DNA of 64,000 nt from Helicoverpa zea. Lineage: Eukaryota > Arthropoda > Insecta > Lepidoptera > Noctuidae. The position numbers and the translations under genes are program-made. Where the stretch lies: positions 7,378,001 to 7,442,000 of the forward strand of contig NC_061471.1 in the NCBI RefSeq assembly GCF_022581195.2, written 5' to 3'. The number at the start of each line of letters is the position of its first letter. Positions within the stretch are counted from its first letter, which is position 1. The notes under the pieces are model-generated. The model did not search any database, was not told where the DNA came from, and saw only the letters and a list, made by a program, of their open reading frames with translations. Positions 49,501 through 60,300 of this stretch are shown in pieces.

Positions 49501-51004
49501 GTTGTAGCAATATTGCCTGGATAGTATGCGCAGCTCTGCGGTCGTCGGACGGTTTATGCAACTCTGGGCGAGTGCACCGCCTCCTCCCACCCCAGGTCGT
49601 TCACCCCACCTTCCTACTACCGAGTAGGTACATAGGTACCTACATTGCAATTTTAGTTTAAGCTTGAATGAGGCGCGTGGGTGTCCCGCTCCCGCCGTTT
49701 GTTCCTCAGCTTCTGACATAAGCTAAAACCTCTCGAAACCTTTTCTTTGCAGTGTATTTTTAGCATTTGTTTCATGAACATTTTCAGTTTTCCATTTCAC
49801 TTTTGCAATGCTTCGTATACTCTTTTTAAGACTTTCTGGATTTTTATCTTTTGCATTTTCTTTTCTTCTATTATGATTCTATTTTATCTTAGTAAAAAGA
49901 AAATAGCTATTCTTAAATAAGTAAAACAGTAAACGGTGAGCTTTAAAGCCTAATGGCGGTGATTATAACCTGTAATTCCAGATTTAGGAAAAGGGGTGTG
50001 AAATATCGCTACGCCACCTTCACTTGAGCTAAAACAAGATTTTATTTATTTCATGTCAGCTGCGGCGAAATCACTTAATCGTTTCATGCTACCATCAAAC
50101 CTCGCCTCATTGCAATACCGATCTTGAGGCTATTGTAATAAATTCAAATTTTCGTCAGCAGGAGCACCCATATAATTTGCAGACCCGTATCCAGATCGCT
50201 TGGCCTAATTCAAAAATACTGCATATTGATTTTAGTACGGGCATGTGCGCATACATGCCAGCATTATTTTAAATTACGTCTGTAACTAATATCTGGTATA
50301 ACCGGTTCGCACTTTTTATGAGGCGAATCAGTCTTGTCATTTCAAAGTCGACGACTAATTCTAAATAGGCGCCTCAGGCTATTGTGATTGTCTATTCCAA
50401 GTCTGGTTTTGACTCCAAGATTGCCAATTATTTTTTTATGTCGCTTAACTAGTTCTAAATAGAAAGTCGTTGATACAATTGCTGGGCTAACATAATGTTT
50501 TATTTATAACGAGTAAGTGTGCATTTAAGTACGCTAAGCACGTGACATAATACTAATATTGATTTATATTTTGACTTCCAATGAATAACACCTGGCCACT
50601 ACAAATAAAGCTATCAATATTGATGAATGGGTTCACTGACTTCAAGAAATGTTCAGAACCGGTTCAAATAATATCCTCATTGTTTCAGTATACATTTCAG
50701 TTTCAAAAGCTATTTTCAAATCAAAATTGTAATCACAGAATTGTTAGTCTATTCATAATTTGACAATTCATTTGTGTTGAAAACAATGTTGTATTTTGCT
50801 TTTAATATTTAACTAGCAAATACGTTAAAATAATAACCATTTCAACATATTATAGTGTTTAGTTGTTATCACGTAATTACTTAATTGTAGGTTTAACACA
50901 CCTTATGTCTAGTAGTCTATCTATACAGATACTACAGTTTTTTATGATTATTATTCATAATCCTCATAAACGCCCCATGTCATGTCAGCTTCTAGAAATT
51001 TCTA

Positions 51005-51391
51005 GTTCATCATCATCCTCCGAGCCTTTTCCCAATCATGTTGGGGTCGGCTTCCAGTCTAACCGGATTCAGCTGAGTACCAGTGCTTTACAAGAAGCGA
51101 CTGCCTATCTGACCTCCTCAACCCAGTTACCCGGGCAACCCGATACCCCTTGATTAGACTGGTGTCAGACTTACTGGCTTCTGACTACCCGTAACGACTG
51201 TCAAGGATGTTCAATGACAGCCGGGACCTACAGTTTAACGTGCCATCCGAAACACAGTCCATGGTGTCTAAGATATTCTTAGAAAGTACATACAAACTTA
51301 GAAAAGTTGCATTGGTACTTGCCTGACCTGGGATCGAACCCGCGCCCTCATACTTGAGAGATTGGTACTTTACCCACTAGGCCACCACGAC
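51005..51391 (-). mobile_element. full-length tRNA-derived SINE
   Basis: Read on the minus strand, it starts GTCGTGGTGGCCTAGTGGGT with an A box (51374-51384) and a B box GGTTCGATCC (51331-51340), the internal RNA polymerase III promoter of tRNA genes. A unique body of about 270 bp follows, then the lepidopteran-type end TTGGGAAAAGGCTCGGAGG and ATGATGATGAAC. It cannot fold as a functional tRNA beyond the head. A truncated relative lies at 15641-15770. It occupies the intron between the two halves of HIF-1alpha, antisense to the gene. Confidence 0.88.
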
Positions 51392-54300
51392 TTTTTAGCT
51401 AGCTAAAATAGTGAATAGCTAATAACTAGAGTTATTGGAACGATTTTTATGCGCCCCAAAATTTCACTATCAGCAAAATCTAGCGAATCATTTCATTTTA
51501 TGGTTTCGATGAGTCCAATTCGTTCTAACATAAAACCTTCATAAATCTCACCATGTGAATAGATTACATGGTTTTTTGTTCGGAATATTTGATTTATTCT
51601 GACACATATTTGTAGTGTCCGGGGTTGTGTGTATTTTTTTACCATTGTCTGTTCCTAGAAAGGCTTGCATTTCTATCGCTTCCTGTTTCTTTGGTAATTG
51701 ATAAGATAGATATGTTTCCGAGGATTATTTTTTGTGTCAGTTGTATGACACTTGGCTTTCGAATTCGTCTCTGTAAAATGTATTGTAGGTGCTCTCATTC
51801 TGCACCGTTTTAAAATTCGTGATTGACGGCCGAAATGGGAGTGCACCGTTGTTCACTACATAAACTCGCTTCTGACATACGATATCTTTATTATAAACTG
51901 TAACAAGCGTTGTTTTAAATCAATCCATGATGTGTGATCCGTATTCTGTATGTGCAACGTGATGATCATCATCACACATTGTTATTTAAGTACACTTGTA
52001 AATGGAAGGCATAATTATATCCATTTGTCATGACGTGTAGGTAGTGAGTATTTATTCGTGTCCAGTGTTATTTTTACATTTTAAATAATATTGTATTTAT
52101 GCAATACTTGTTCCTCGTATGCATGAATAATTAAACTGCGGAATGCTTCTTTCCTGTATGTATTGTAATCTAGTTTAATATCGAAGTTCTGTTCATTCAA
52201 CATTCATTCGGTACCCGTCACTAAATGCTGTACGACAGTTATGTCTCGAAAGCACGATGATGCAAGGTGTGTGCAATGGCGTCCGAGTCACGTAGCCCGT
52301 CAGAACTGCCGGAGCCGGGGGTGGGGCCGGGTCGACGGCCAACAGGCGGTCTCCTTTGGCCCTAATTGCACAATAGCTTGTAGCTCGCGAAACGCACCGC
52401 GAATTTCACGAAATGCAGCTAAGTTGTTGCTGACCGACCAATTAGAGTCGCCATCTTAAATGCAACATGCTAACAACTATAATTGTCAGCCATACCCTTC
52501 CAATTAATACTTTCTAAGAGGATTTCCATGTTGTCTCCAAGTTTGTAATAAGCTCGGATATGAATAAAGTTTGATGAAAAGTGGAACTCAAAAGCTGGGA
52601 TAGGAAAGCGTTCAGTCACGTAGTACAAGCTCTCGGAAGTCGACTAGCAACTCCCAAAAAGTTAGGAGCCGGTGAATCGATTTGAAAACGTTTCTTGAAT
52701 CACGTACGCACCAAAATTCTCTAAACATGTGACTAATCTCGCGGCATAGATGTAGTGAGACTATTAATTTAATGAGAATCTCCTTGCTGAGTATCAGGAA
52801 AATACCGGTTCCTATTTATTCTGATTTATTTTTAGTCGTTGCTGAGGTAAACGTGACTCAAATAGCGCAATGCTGTTGTTTACGTTGCACCAAATTATAT
52901 CTAATGCTGGTGCAAAAATTACTTAAAATAACTACCATGTATTTATATTAAAAGTGTTATGGTATTTTTACCATTGATTTCCGGTCATTACATCAGACTA
53001 TTGCGACAAGTTGTAAAACGGACTAGTCATCGCCGCGCATGCTCTTTCATTCAAATTCACGTACGACGGTGAACAGTCTCATAACTCAGAAATACTTCAA
53101 ACAGTGCACTAGATTTTGTCCTATTGGTTGGCAGCAATTATTATAATTCAGATATAACAACAATCCCATTGAAGTGACAATATTGTAACGGGATATTTGG
53201 CAATGAAAACAAATCAATTGAATTTCGTGAGCAGCGCTTAAACGCTGTACAAATTGCTGTGTGACAATACAATAAATCATAATATCATAGTTGCATACCA
53301 TAGTGGCACCGGGGCCCAGTAGCTGGCATCGTCAGGGTCCATTAGAGCGCGGTGTTGAGTTACGCGGCTAAATTGTGGAACAACGCGGCTTCATCGTCCA
53401 AACGTATCGAGTTTCGCGTCTGCAACCGTTGATGGATTGGCAAAGTGAACCTATTCATTATCAACAAATACCTTGATTAAGGCAAGTGCTCCACGTGTTC
53501 TACTAACGAACCTATTGTTCGCCTTCTTTGTTTCACATACACGAAATTTAATTAAGAAAATCTTATCATGTACTTAGCTTTTTCTATTTCTGGAACATGC
53601 TCATGTGATTCTTACAGAAATGGTTTTTTGCCGTTAAGTAATTTAGCGTGCCTGCGATTGAATAACTTGATAACATTGTCGTATAAAAATTCGCTATCCC
53701 AGAATGTTGTTGTTCAATTCAGAAGAGATGTCTGCAATGTTTTTTTTTTTTAAGAATTTTATTTCCACACAGCTCATAAAATTGAATCAAACATTTTTAT
53801 GGCTGCGAATTTTTATGTGCACAATTTTGGGACTGGTAACGGCTCTCTTTAAAGCAAATAATGCCATAAATTCGTCAAGATTTTTCTTATCAAACGTATG
53901 TGAAGGCAAAAGGAATCCTGAATATTTTTTACACATTAAACATTTTTGTCTAATACCCAAAAGTCTCCTTGCACATCAAAAACATGAGCAAGTAACCTTA
54001 CCCCATATTTAAGCTCAAAGCTTTCCTCTTGCTTTTATTTCGGGTTAGCACAATATGTCTTCCTATTATCAAATTGTTATCAAATTGAAGTAGAAAAATT
54101 GCTTGAAATGGCCTGTTTTACATCGACGTTACACAATCGCAATGTATGACTTCTGACACATCGTTGCATATAGATAAGTTTGTTTAATTAATACGATAGT
54201 AATACTAAGGAGAATACTCGACGATGCACCGATAAAATTCAGGAATAAGTCATTCGAAATGTTACTTAGTGCTCAAACAGGAAACAAATCACGGTTAAAT

Positions 54301-54719
54301 GTGTCGTCGTTCGTTGGCCTGTCCGGGAGCCATTGTTCTTAAAATAAGTTCTGCTGAACTTATTTAATCAATTACATGGATTCAAGCGACAGTTTTCAAA
54401 GTTTGAATTCGATTTGGAAACTAGGACATGCTTTCTTTCTGAAATGTTGGACATTTACAAATGGATCTTGTTCGTCTGCCGGGGAAGTTTTGTTACTATG
54501 CAGTTATGATCTCATACCCCTTATCAATTGTTTTATGAATGGGATCAGCTATCAGGGTCCTAAACATCCCCGCCATGTGGTTATCACTCGTAGGTAAAGT
54601 GATATCGCGTTAACCTGATCGTGATAGGCTTCGGTAAATTCACCGGTGCTTCGTGAACTCGATTACGAGTCGCGTGGCTGCCGAATGAACGCACCGGCTA
54701 TCCTCAAAAATTTATCATC

Positions 54720-54969
54720 AGTTGGTATCGCGCGACTGTGTAATGTATGTGTTTAGGTGGGCCGCGTCACGAGTGCGCCGCCGCCGCCGCCGCGCGTATC
54801 ATTCGTGCTACAGACTTCGACGCAAACGTACACCCCACGCGGCCACCCTACCGCCCCCGACGAACTCGCGCTCCCGATCAGCTGTTCACTGTACATTGAG
54901 TCACACGCCGGCGTCTCTCAACATAGACAAACTTGTTTGACAACACATCGTTACACCTAACGCATCATG
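54720..54969 (+). promoter_or_regulatory. CpG-rich internal promoter / first-exon candidate
   Basis: A GC-rich island with a (GCC)n run (54777-54796) stands out in the AT-rich 15.5-kb intron. It is preceded by TCAGTT (54718-54723), an arthropod initiator-like word, and ends ACGCATCATG followed by GTAAGG at 54970, a good splice donor directly after an ATG. The ATG is not the first in the segment (others at 54743 and 54747). Splicing to the 59010 exon would not put this ATG in the HIF frame. It may be the 5' exon of an internal HIF transcript that starts translation downstream, or of another transcript. Inference only. Confidence 0.4.
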
Positions 54970-55380
54970 GTAAGGATCAGTGCCATGTTTAGTGACTGTG
55001 ATAGTGCATAAATAGTGGATGTGCCTCCTTAGTGCCTGTTTACTACTTCGTGATCTAACATCAAAATATTCGAGTAGCAAAAATCATTAGACTGAATCAA
55101 AACGATAGTGATTTACACCAGTGACAATACGATAAATAATTAATATCGGAGTCTTAGATCGATTAGATTTAATGCGAAACTTTTCCACTAACTCATTTGT
55201 CGTCTATTTTACATTTTCAATGCACACTAAACATCTTATATAATATTGATTCTTACCTTCATTTTGTAAAAATCGATTACTTCTCAGAAACGAATACTAC
55301 TACTGGGGTACTGCATCGCGTTGTTTATTTAGTTGTTTGAAAGTGATAGAAATATTAGCAAAGTGTCGTTTAGTATTTTT

Positions 55381-55570
55381 GTGTGGATGCATTCCCGGAG
55401 CTTGTGGCGAGTGCGTTTGCGCTGATGCGCCGTGTCAGTATGTTGTTTGTGTGAGACCCGCTAATTTTAGCGTCCCCGTCCCCCGCGGCCCGCGGCTCGG
55501 TTACATAAGCGCGCCACCGAGCCGGCCTTGACTCCCGCGCCGCACTTCTCGCTCCTCGATTGGCAGACCG
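55381..55570. promoter_or_regulatory. second CpG-rich island in the same intron
   Basis: About 190 bp rich in CG, with CGTCCCCGTCCCCCGCGGCC (55471-55490), GCGCCACCGAGCCGG and a TTACATAA word (55500-55507) that could serve as a TATA-like element on either strand. Together with the island 600 bp upstream it looks like a promoter region. No coding exon is apparent. Confidence 0.35.
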
Positions 55571-58500
55571 ATGTGCTGATTCTTCTACTTGATTTAATTT
55601 AAACGGCCGAGATCTATGAATTACAAAATTGATAAAGTGCATTGTTAAATCGTACCCACTAGCTGCAATCTATTCCTTGTAAACATCTTCTAACTTCTCA
55701 ATGATCGTCGCTCGGTATCCTATTTGCTTTTCTATGTTGATTTTTCAATCATAGTGAAGTGGCCACAGCGGTGGTGACTTGCAATTTCAGCACACATTGT
55801 TCGAAACACGCCTGTTTAGTCGAACGCATGGGACTATGGTAATTTTATGACCCTTCACGACGACGTCGGTCAATATAATATTGTTTTAACCCCTACACAA
55901 TTTATCGTTCCAAAATTTCCATTTTTCTCACCGGCTTCATACCTATTTCTCTTGGAAAGTTGGCGTGTATTATTATTAAAATGCTGAATTATCTAATCTT
56001 ATCTGCATCAGCCTTCGAAAAGGTTATAACCAAATATTTATCAGCTGTCGCGTCTTCTTCGTCTGGCAAGCGTACCCTTTGAAAATTATGAATCTTCTGT
56101 CAGTCACAAATGACTAATTCATCATCTATGTGTTGGTTAATTGAAGGAAAACATTAGCACTGCAGTAGAATTTCAACTTAAGAATTTTCCATAGTGTCAT
56201 CTATGTATTCCTTATAGAGTGATGTATTAAGACAATTGATGTCCAATGAAGCTGGTGCGTGTACCGTCACGCGTCGACCTCGACCGTGGAACATGTAATT
56301 GTTGAATTGCGTTGCCCATTGAACGGTATCACGGCCAAGGTTACCCGAACAGCTGTTCTCTATTTCTTTCGTGTCCAAATATTTTAGTTGCGCAACGTTA
56401 GAATTATCGCTATCGTCGTAATCTAGTTTTATTTTTGTATTTTATGCAATGCCTGAGAATTTTATCTGGTTATCAGCAGTTTTGTTGTAGGTAAGCATAG
56501 AAAATTGTTTGACATTAAGTGATGTGTACTTTACATTATAAACGAGTTTTTCTTGACTAAAAAACATATCAGGTTTACGGTTGCTATGAGTCTTAGTAGT
56601 ACGTGAGATGATTTTGTATTTTATGTCCTGTGAGTTTATTGTCTGATTCATTACTATCAATAAAAGGTTGTGTATTTAACACTTTGCCCGCTTGACTATA
56701 AATTGATCCAAAACATTGTTAGACCGTGACTTTTATTACCATATCTAAATTTATTTTTATAGTTTCATAATTTTCTTCAATGTTGTTTTCTGGCCAATGT
56801 AACTGAAGCATAGCAAAATTTGTTGTTACCTTACGTGACATAAAACCTGTTTTCCATGGGAGGAATGTAGACTCATAAAAGAGGTGGTATTTCGACGGCG
56901 TCTGATTGGCATCAGACGGATCTGAATCTAAAACCTTCAATCGATAGGGACCTCGTGGTGCGCGCGCAGTAATCCCTTCTCGCGCTCCTTGTGAATGGCC
57001 GGTCTGGAGAAAACAAGGGGGCTGCCTGCCTAAGGGGTGCGAGGAGCAAGGTCGTCAGCAAGGCCGCACTTACTACCATCAATATATCTCTTTCCCCCAT
57101 CTAACATCGCCCACCACACCCATCTCACTCGCACAAATTCACTTTCAAAAACATTGCGTAAATGCAAGGACCAAATAAAACACCCTCCAAGCACTTTCTG
57201 TCTGGCCTGCGTTATATAGTCTGGTTTGAAACGTAGTTTGATACTGTGACGTCATTTGTGCTAGGCATTACTGTTTGGGTTGTAAAGATAAACCAAAACT
57301 TCCGTCACTATAAATAAGTAAACTCATTACGAAAATAGTCGCGTTGTATGCCGAGATGTTCGGCGCAGAAACTGTCATCTTTGTTTATTTGTAATCTATC
57401 GTTAATTAGTGCAAATTATGTATAGGTAATACGTTATTTTCCATCGCAGGCATATTTATAGTGTCAATGAAAACTTGAACCGTAACTATTGTCAACAATA
57501 TTTTATCTTCTAACTATTTGCATATCAATATCTGTGTTGATTTTGATAACATTGACGCAAATGTGTTCTACAGGGGCAATCCTTAGGTTATCTGATGAGG
57601 GATGCTCGTTAATTAATCTCAATAATTTAATCTCAGGCTTAATAATGTGGCTACTTAAGCTGTCAAGTACGTTATGCATATTTAAGAAGAATCAAAAGAA
57701 ATCAAACTTAAAATTAAAATAGACACATGCTAGGCAAACAGAAGCGCATTTACACCTATTCAATTTGTCTAAGTAACATGGAATTTCGATTTAGTAGCAT
57801 TTGGAGCCAAATCGAAATTTCATGTAACTGAAAATTCTAAACAGTCAATAAGTTCTCCATTTCACAGACAGGTGACGATAGCATCTGCAATTTAAAAAAG
57901 AGCATCAGTTTTGTTATGATACTAGAAACGCTATCTTAGCGTAAAACTCACCTATAGTAATATTATTAACCTAGGTTATAGTTATTTTGCTTCAAAACGC
58001 ATTTTCTTTGCTAATTACGTACTTTGTTTTTAAAGCGCAAACAAAATAGATTATCTAGTCTAATACCTAACAATGTTTTGGTGGGATCTCCGTTATCAGG
58101 TATCGCTTCAGAATGGTCAAACGGGAGTCAGCTGTGGTACTGTGCGCACGCGTCTGTTGATGGCTCTTCTCTCAGTTTTATTTGCTCAGTGCAGTTTGTT
58201 GTGCTAGTAAAAATAAATCTATCATTTACCTAACGTGTCAAACCTTGCTCTGAAGCATTGAAATGTAAATTTTTCTCGGTCTCTCAATTGCTTTGTCAGG
58301 TCTGTACCAATATAATTTTATTTATTCATCAGAATAATATCATTAGTTCTTTACGTTATACAAACTTAGTTTGCTTATCTATTTCAACGTTTTCCTTATT
58401 ATCTAAGAGTTATTTTGGTAATATTCACCAAATAATATTTTTGTAATTTTTTCTATACTTAATTGAATAATTTTCCTCTTGCACTCAGTGCAGTAGTTTA

Positions 58501-59009
58501 ACATTTGTACCAATTTAATCCTGTTACGATTTCCTTAATTGCGGTTTTGAATCATGCGCCTATGCAGAAAACAATCATCTGCAATACGGTAATTTACATA
58601 GTCTAGACGTGGAACAAATTAATGTTTATCCATGTGTACCCTAACGTGTAAGATCGAGCTCGTCTTTAGAGTAGTGTAGCCTTGAATACTGTTGACTGAT
58701 TACGCGCTATTGTATATCTTACACCGCGAGTCCGATATGTTCTAACTAGTGTACTTATGTAGCTGTATTCACACTTCCCGCGTCTTCACACGTAGCAAAA
58801 CCGATTAACACTGGAATGTTTGATTCTCTCTTAACTAATTACCGTGCAGTTTACATTATAGTCCATTATAAGGAGGCACTTGTATGACATACATCTGATT
58901 TATGTGTTAACGTTTTGCCGATAGACCATGTCACCTCATTGCCATTATGGTGTAAGCCATCCCGCCCCGTGGGGCATTGTTTGTTATCTATCAATTGTGT
59001 TGTTTACAG

Positions 59010-59266
59010 TGGCATCGAGTGCAAAGATGAGGTGTTTGCCGCACACCAGGTGCAGCACGCCGATCTGAAACCTGTGCTGGCCCCGACAGCGCCCGTGCCT
59101 GCTCCCAAGGCTCTCGCGACCGAGCCCGCCCCCAACGGCGCTATAGTCGCCATCATTACTCCTGAGGAGAAACGCCCTATACCCGTCACAGAGCTTATAT
59201 TCGCTCCGCGAAAGAAAGAAATGAACAAAGGCTTTCTCATGTTCTCCCAAGACGAGGGACTTACAA
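59010..59266 (+). CDS. sima: HIF-1alpha (sima), PAS-B end and linker to degradation domain
   Basis: T completes Ser, then GIECKDEVFAAHQVQHADLKP closes the PAS-B/PAC region, matching vertebrate SGIxxxDxIFSLxQ. A Pro/Ala-rich linker with many APxP repeats follows, then PEEKRPIPVTELIFAPRKKE and MNKGFLMFSQDEGLT, a block that I recall as typical of insect HIF-alpha proteins just ahead of the hydroxylation motif. The acceptor is ttgtttacAG at 59008-59009 and the donor is GTGAGT at 59267 (phase 1). Residues 338-423. ELIFAP is a weak echo of LxxLAP but lacks the key Leu before Ala, so it is probably not hydroxylated. Its ribosomal frame continues without a stop through the next, 105-nt intron. Confidence 0.94.
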
Positions 59267-59371
59267 GTGAGTGGCACTCGAACTTCCACAGCTTAGGTAT
59301 CCGTTGTTGCTTTATTGGAATTCTATCGCATGACAAGGCTTTCCACACAATAATGTCGGTGTTGTTTACAG
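59267..59371 (+). other. sima: short stop-free intron, 105 bp
   Basis: GTGAGT...AG intron whose length is a multiple of three and which has no stop in the HIF frame. Reading through it would insert 35 codons, starting with codons for SEWHSNFHS in place of the Met at the junction region, just before the LTHLAP motif. Confidence 0.85.
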
Positions 59372-59580
59372 TGCTTAAAGACGAGCCGGAAGATCTGACG
59401 CACTTGGCACCCACCGCTGGTGATGCTTGTATACCTCTAGAGAACAGTCCTTTCGACATGTTCGACGAATTCATTCTGAGCGATAACTACTGCAGTCTGC
59501 TAGGAGATGACCTGGCTAACGGATCGCCGGTAGACTCTTTGACGCCAGATTCATTACTGTTGTCTTCTCCTGAACCACAG
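59372..59580 (+). CDS. sima: HIF-1alpha (sima), oxygen-dependent degradation exon
   Basis: A plus TG gives Met, then LKDEPEDLTHLAPTAGDACI and PLENSPFDMFDEFILSDNY. LTHLAP is the LxxLAP substrate motif of the prolyl hydroxylase PHD/Fatiga; the target Pro is codon 59410-59412 (residue 437). Hydroxylation creates the VHL docking site and leads to proteasomal destruction when oxygen is present. The context K-x-EP-x-x-LTxLAPxAGDxxIxL resembles the N-terminal degradation site of human HIF-1alpha (Pro402) more than the C-terminal one. The downstream acidic/hydrophobic block probably serves as the N-terminal activation domain. The acceptor is gttgtttacAG at 59370-59371 and the donor is GTAAAC at 59581, phase 0. 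Residues 424-493. No second canonical LxxLAP is seen in the protein. Confidence 0.95.
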
Positions 59581-59659
59581 GTAAACTTAAACCAGATCGC
59601 AATATTGCTTTTATTATTGCCTAATTTTCTTCAAAATTCTAACAATGAATATGTTCCAG

Positions 59660-59963
59660 GAAAACGAATCGTCATGCGAACAGTCGTCATTACTCACAGA
59701 GCTGTCACTAGACGCTTTCGACAACAGATCAGATAATGACATAGACGATGGGAACTCCCCATTCATCCCGGCGAGCGATGAGCTGCCGGTATTGGAGCCG
59801 GCGGTCATGTGGGGGGCCTTGCCCGACAGCGTCAGCATGGCGAGACCACAGCCCACAGAGATGCAGACTACATCGCCTGCGCCCGCGCTGCAACGCTTAT
59901 TGACAGCCACCACCACGGGCCCCCCGCCACAGGATCTCATAACCAATATTTACTCGGACCAAG
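59660..59963 (+). CDS. sima: HIF-1alpha (sima), acidic and Pro-rich activation region
   Basis: The exon encodes ENESSCEQSSLLTELSLDAF, an Asp-rich stretch (DNRSDNDIDDGNSPFIPA), and a Ser/Thr/Pro-rich tail with PALQRLLTATTTGPPPQDL and ITNIYSDQ. Such low-complexity acidic sequence between the degradation motif and the C-terminus is usual for HIF-alpha and likely contributes to transactivation and inhibitory functions; no folded domain is seen. The acceptor is atatgttccAG at 59658-59659 (phase 0) and the donor is GTATTA at 59964, leaving G for the next exon. The local base composition is much more GC-rich than the surrounding introns, as expected for coding sequence. Residues 494-594. The intron before it is only 79 bp. 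Confidence 0.92.
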
Positions 59964-60042
59964 GTATTAATAACGTCACGAATAAATATATTACTTGATC
60001 TATAATGGTTGTCATTTTCTACAATATACTGATTGCCAACAG

Positions 60043-60272
60043 GTCTAATACCAAGGAGTGTTGCATCATGGGAGACTGGAATGAAAAGAGTAATGAAGGA
60101 AGAACAGGAGCCGTGTGCAAAACGCATAAAGCGTAGCCCGTCCCCGGTGCAGCCGGCGACGCCCACGCAGTCGTCGAGCGTCCTCATGAACCTCCTGGTG
60201 AGCGGCTGCGACGTCGACGCCGGCTACATCTGCATGGTGCAGTGCCGGCCAAGACAAAAAGCAAAGGCCTGA
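60043..60272 (+). CDS. sima: HIF-1alpha (sima), C-terminal exon with NLS and C-TAD-like end
   Basis: G plus GT gives Gly, then LIPRSVASWETGMKRVMKEE, a basic cluster CAKRIKRSPSP (likely nuclear localisation signal), a Ser/Thr/Pro stretch and the terminal block SVLMNLLVSGCDVDAGYICM ending QCRPRQKAKA and TGA (60270-60272). The last block is the candidate C-terminal activation domain: C-D-V-D-A can be aligned with human C-E-V-N-A, where the Asn is hydroxylated by FIH. Here that position is Asp (60216-60218). The acceptor is gattgccaacAG at 60041-60042, after a 79-bp intron. Residues 595-670. The start of the whole protein is missing from the confident model, so the total length exceeds 670. Confidence 0.92.
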
Positions 60273-60294
60273 GGCGATCGCCTCCACCACTCTA

Positions 60295-60300
60295 AATAAA
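60295..60300 (+). terminator. proximal poly(A) signal AATAAA
   Basis: A canonical AATAAA lies 23 bases after the TGA stop. Use of it would give an almost UTR-less mRNA. Whether it works depends on downstream GU-rich sequence: TGTGATAATGCGCGTCCAGTG follows but is only weakly GU-rich. Confidence 0.4.

Larger units (their letters stand above)
43541..59009 (+). other. sima: HIF-1alpha intron, 15.5 kb
   Basis: GTAGGC...AG intron that separates the DNA-binding/dimerisation half from the oxygen-sensing half of the protein. It contains the antisense SINE (51005-51391) and the CpG-rich islands at 54.7-55.6 kb. 43.6-50.9 kb and 57.2-59.0 kb show nothing I can name. Confidence 0.8.

Noticed and set aside
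49423..49719. 98-codon minus-strand frame with Gly-rich and Arg-rich parts
   Set aside because: Driven by a short GC-rich patch; no homology or exon signals.
51320..51391. tRNA-like sequence with A and B boxes
   Set aside because: It is the head of a SINE; no full cloverleaf with matching acceptor stem.
54722..54940. Two overlapping 67-72 codon frames rich in Arg and Pro
   Set aside because: Result of a GC-rich (GCC)n stretch in a promoter-like island; the two frames are open together and neither resembles a protein.
56912..57100. Minus-strand frame with a hydrophobic DILMVVSAALLTTLLLAPLR stretch
   Set aside because: Could be a signal-anchor-like peptide or an old retroelement piece, but no splice sites, homologue or second copy could be identified.
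58070..58092. TTTTGGTGGGATCT resembling the end of the long-arm MITE
   Set aside because: Only about 14 bases match and no partner arm is present; may be chance or a very short remnant.
59004..59474. 156-codon minus-strand frame over the degradation exons
   Set aside because: Shadow of the GC-rich HIF coding exons on the other strand.
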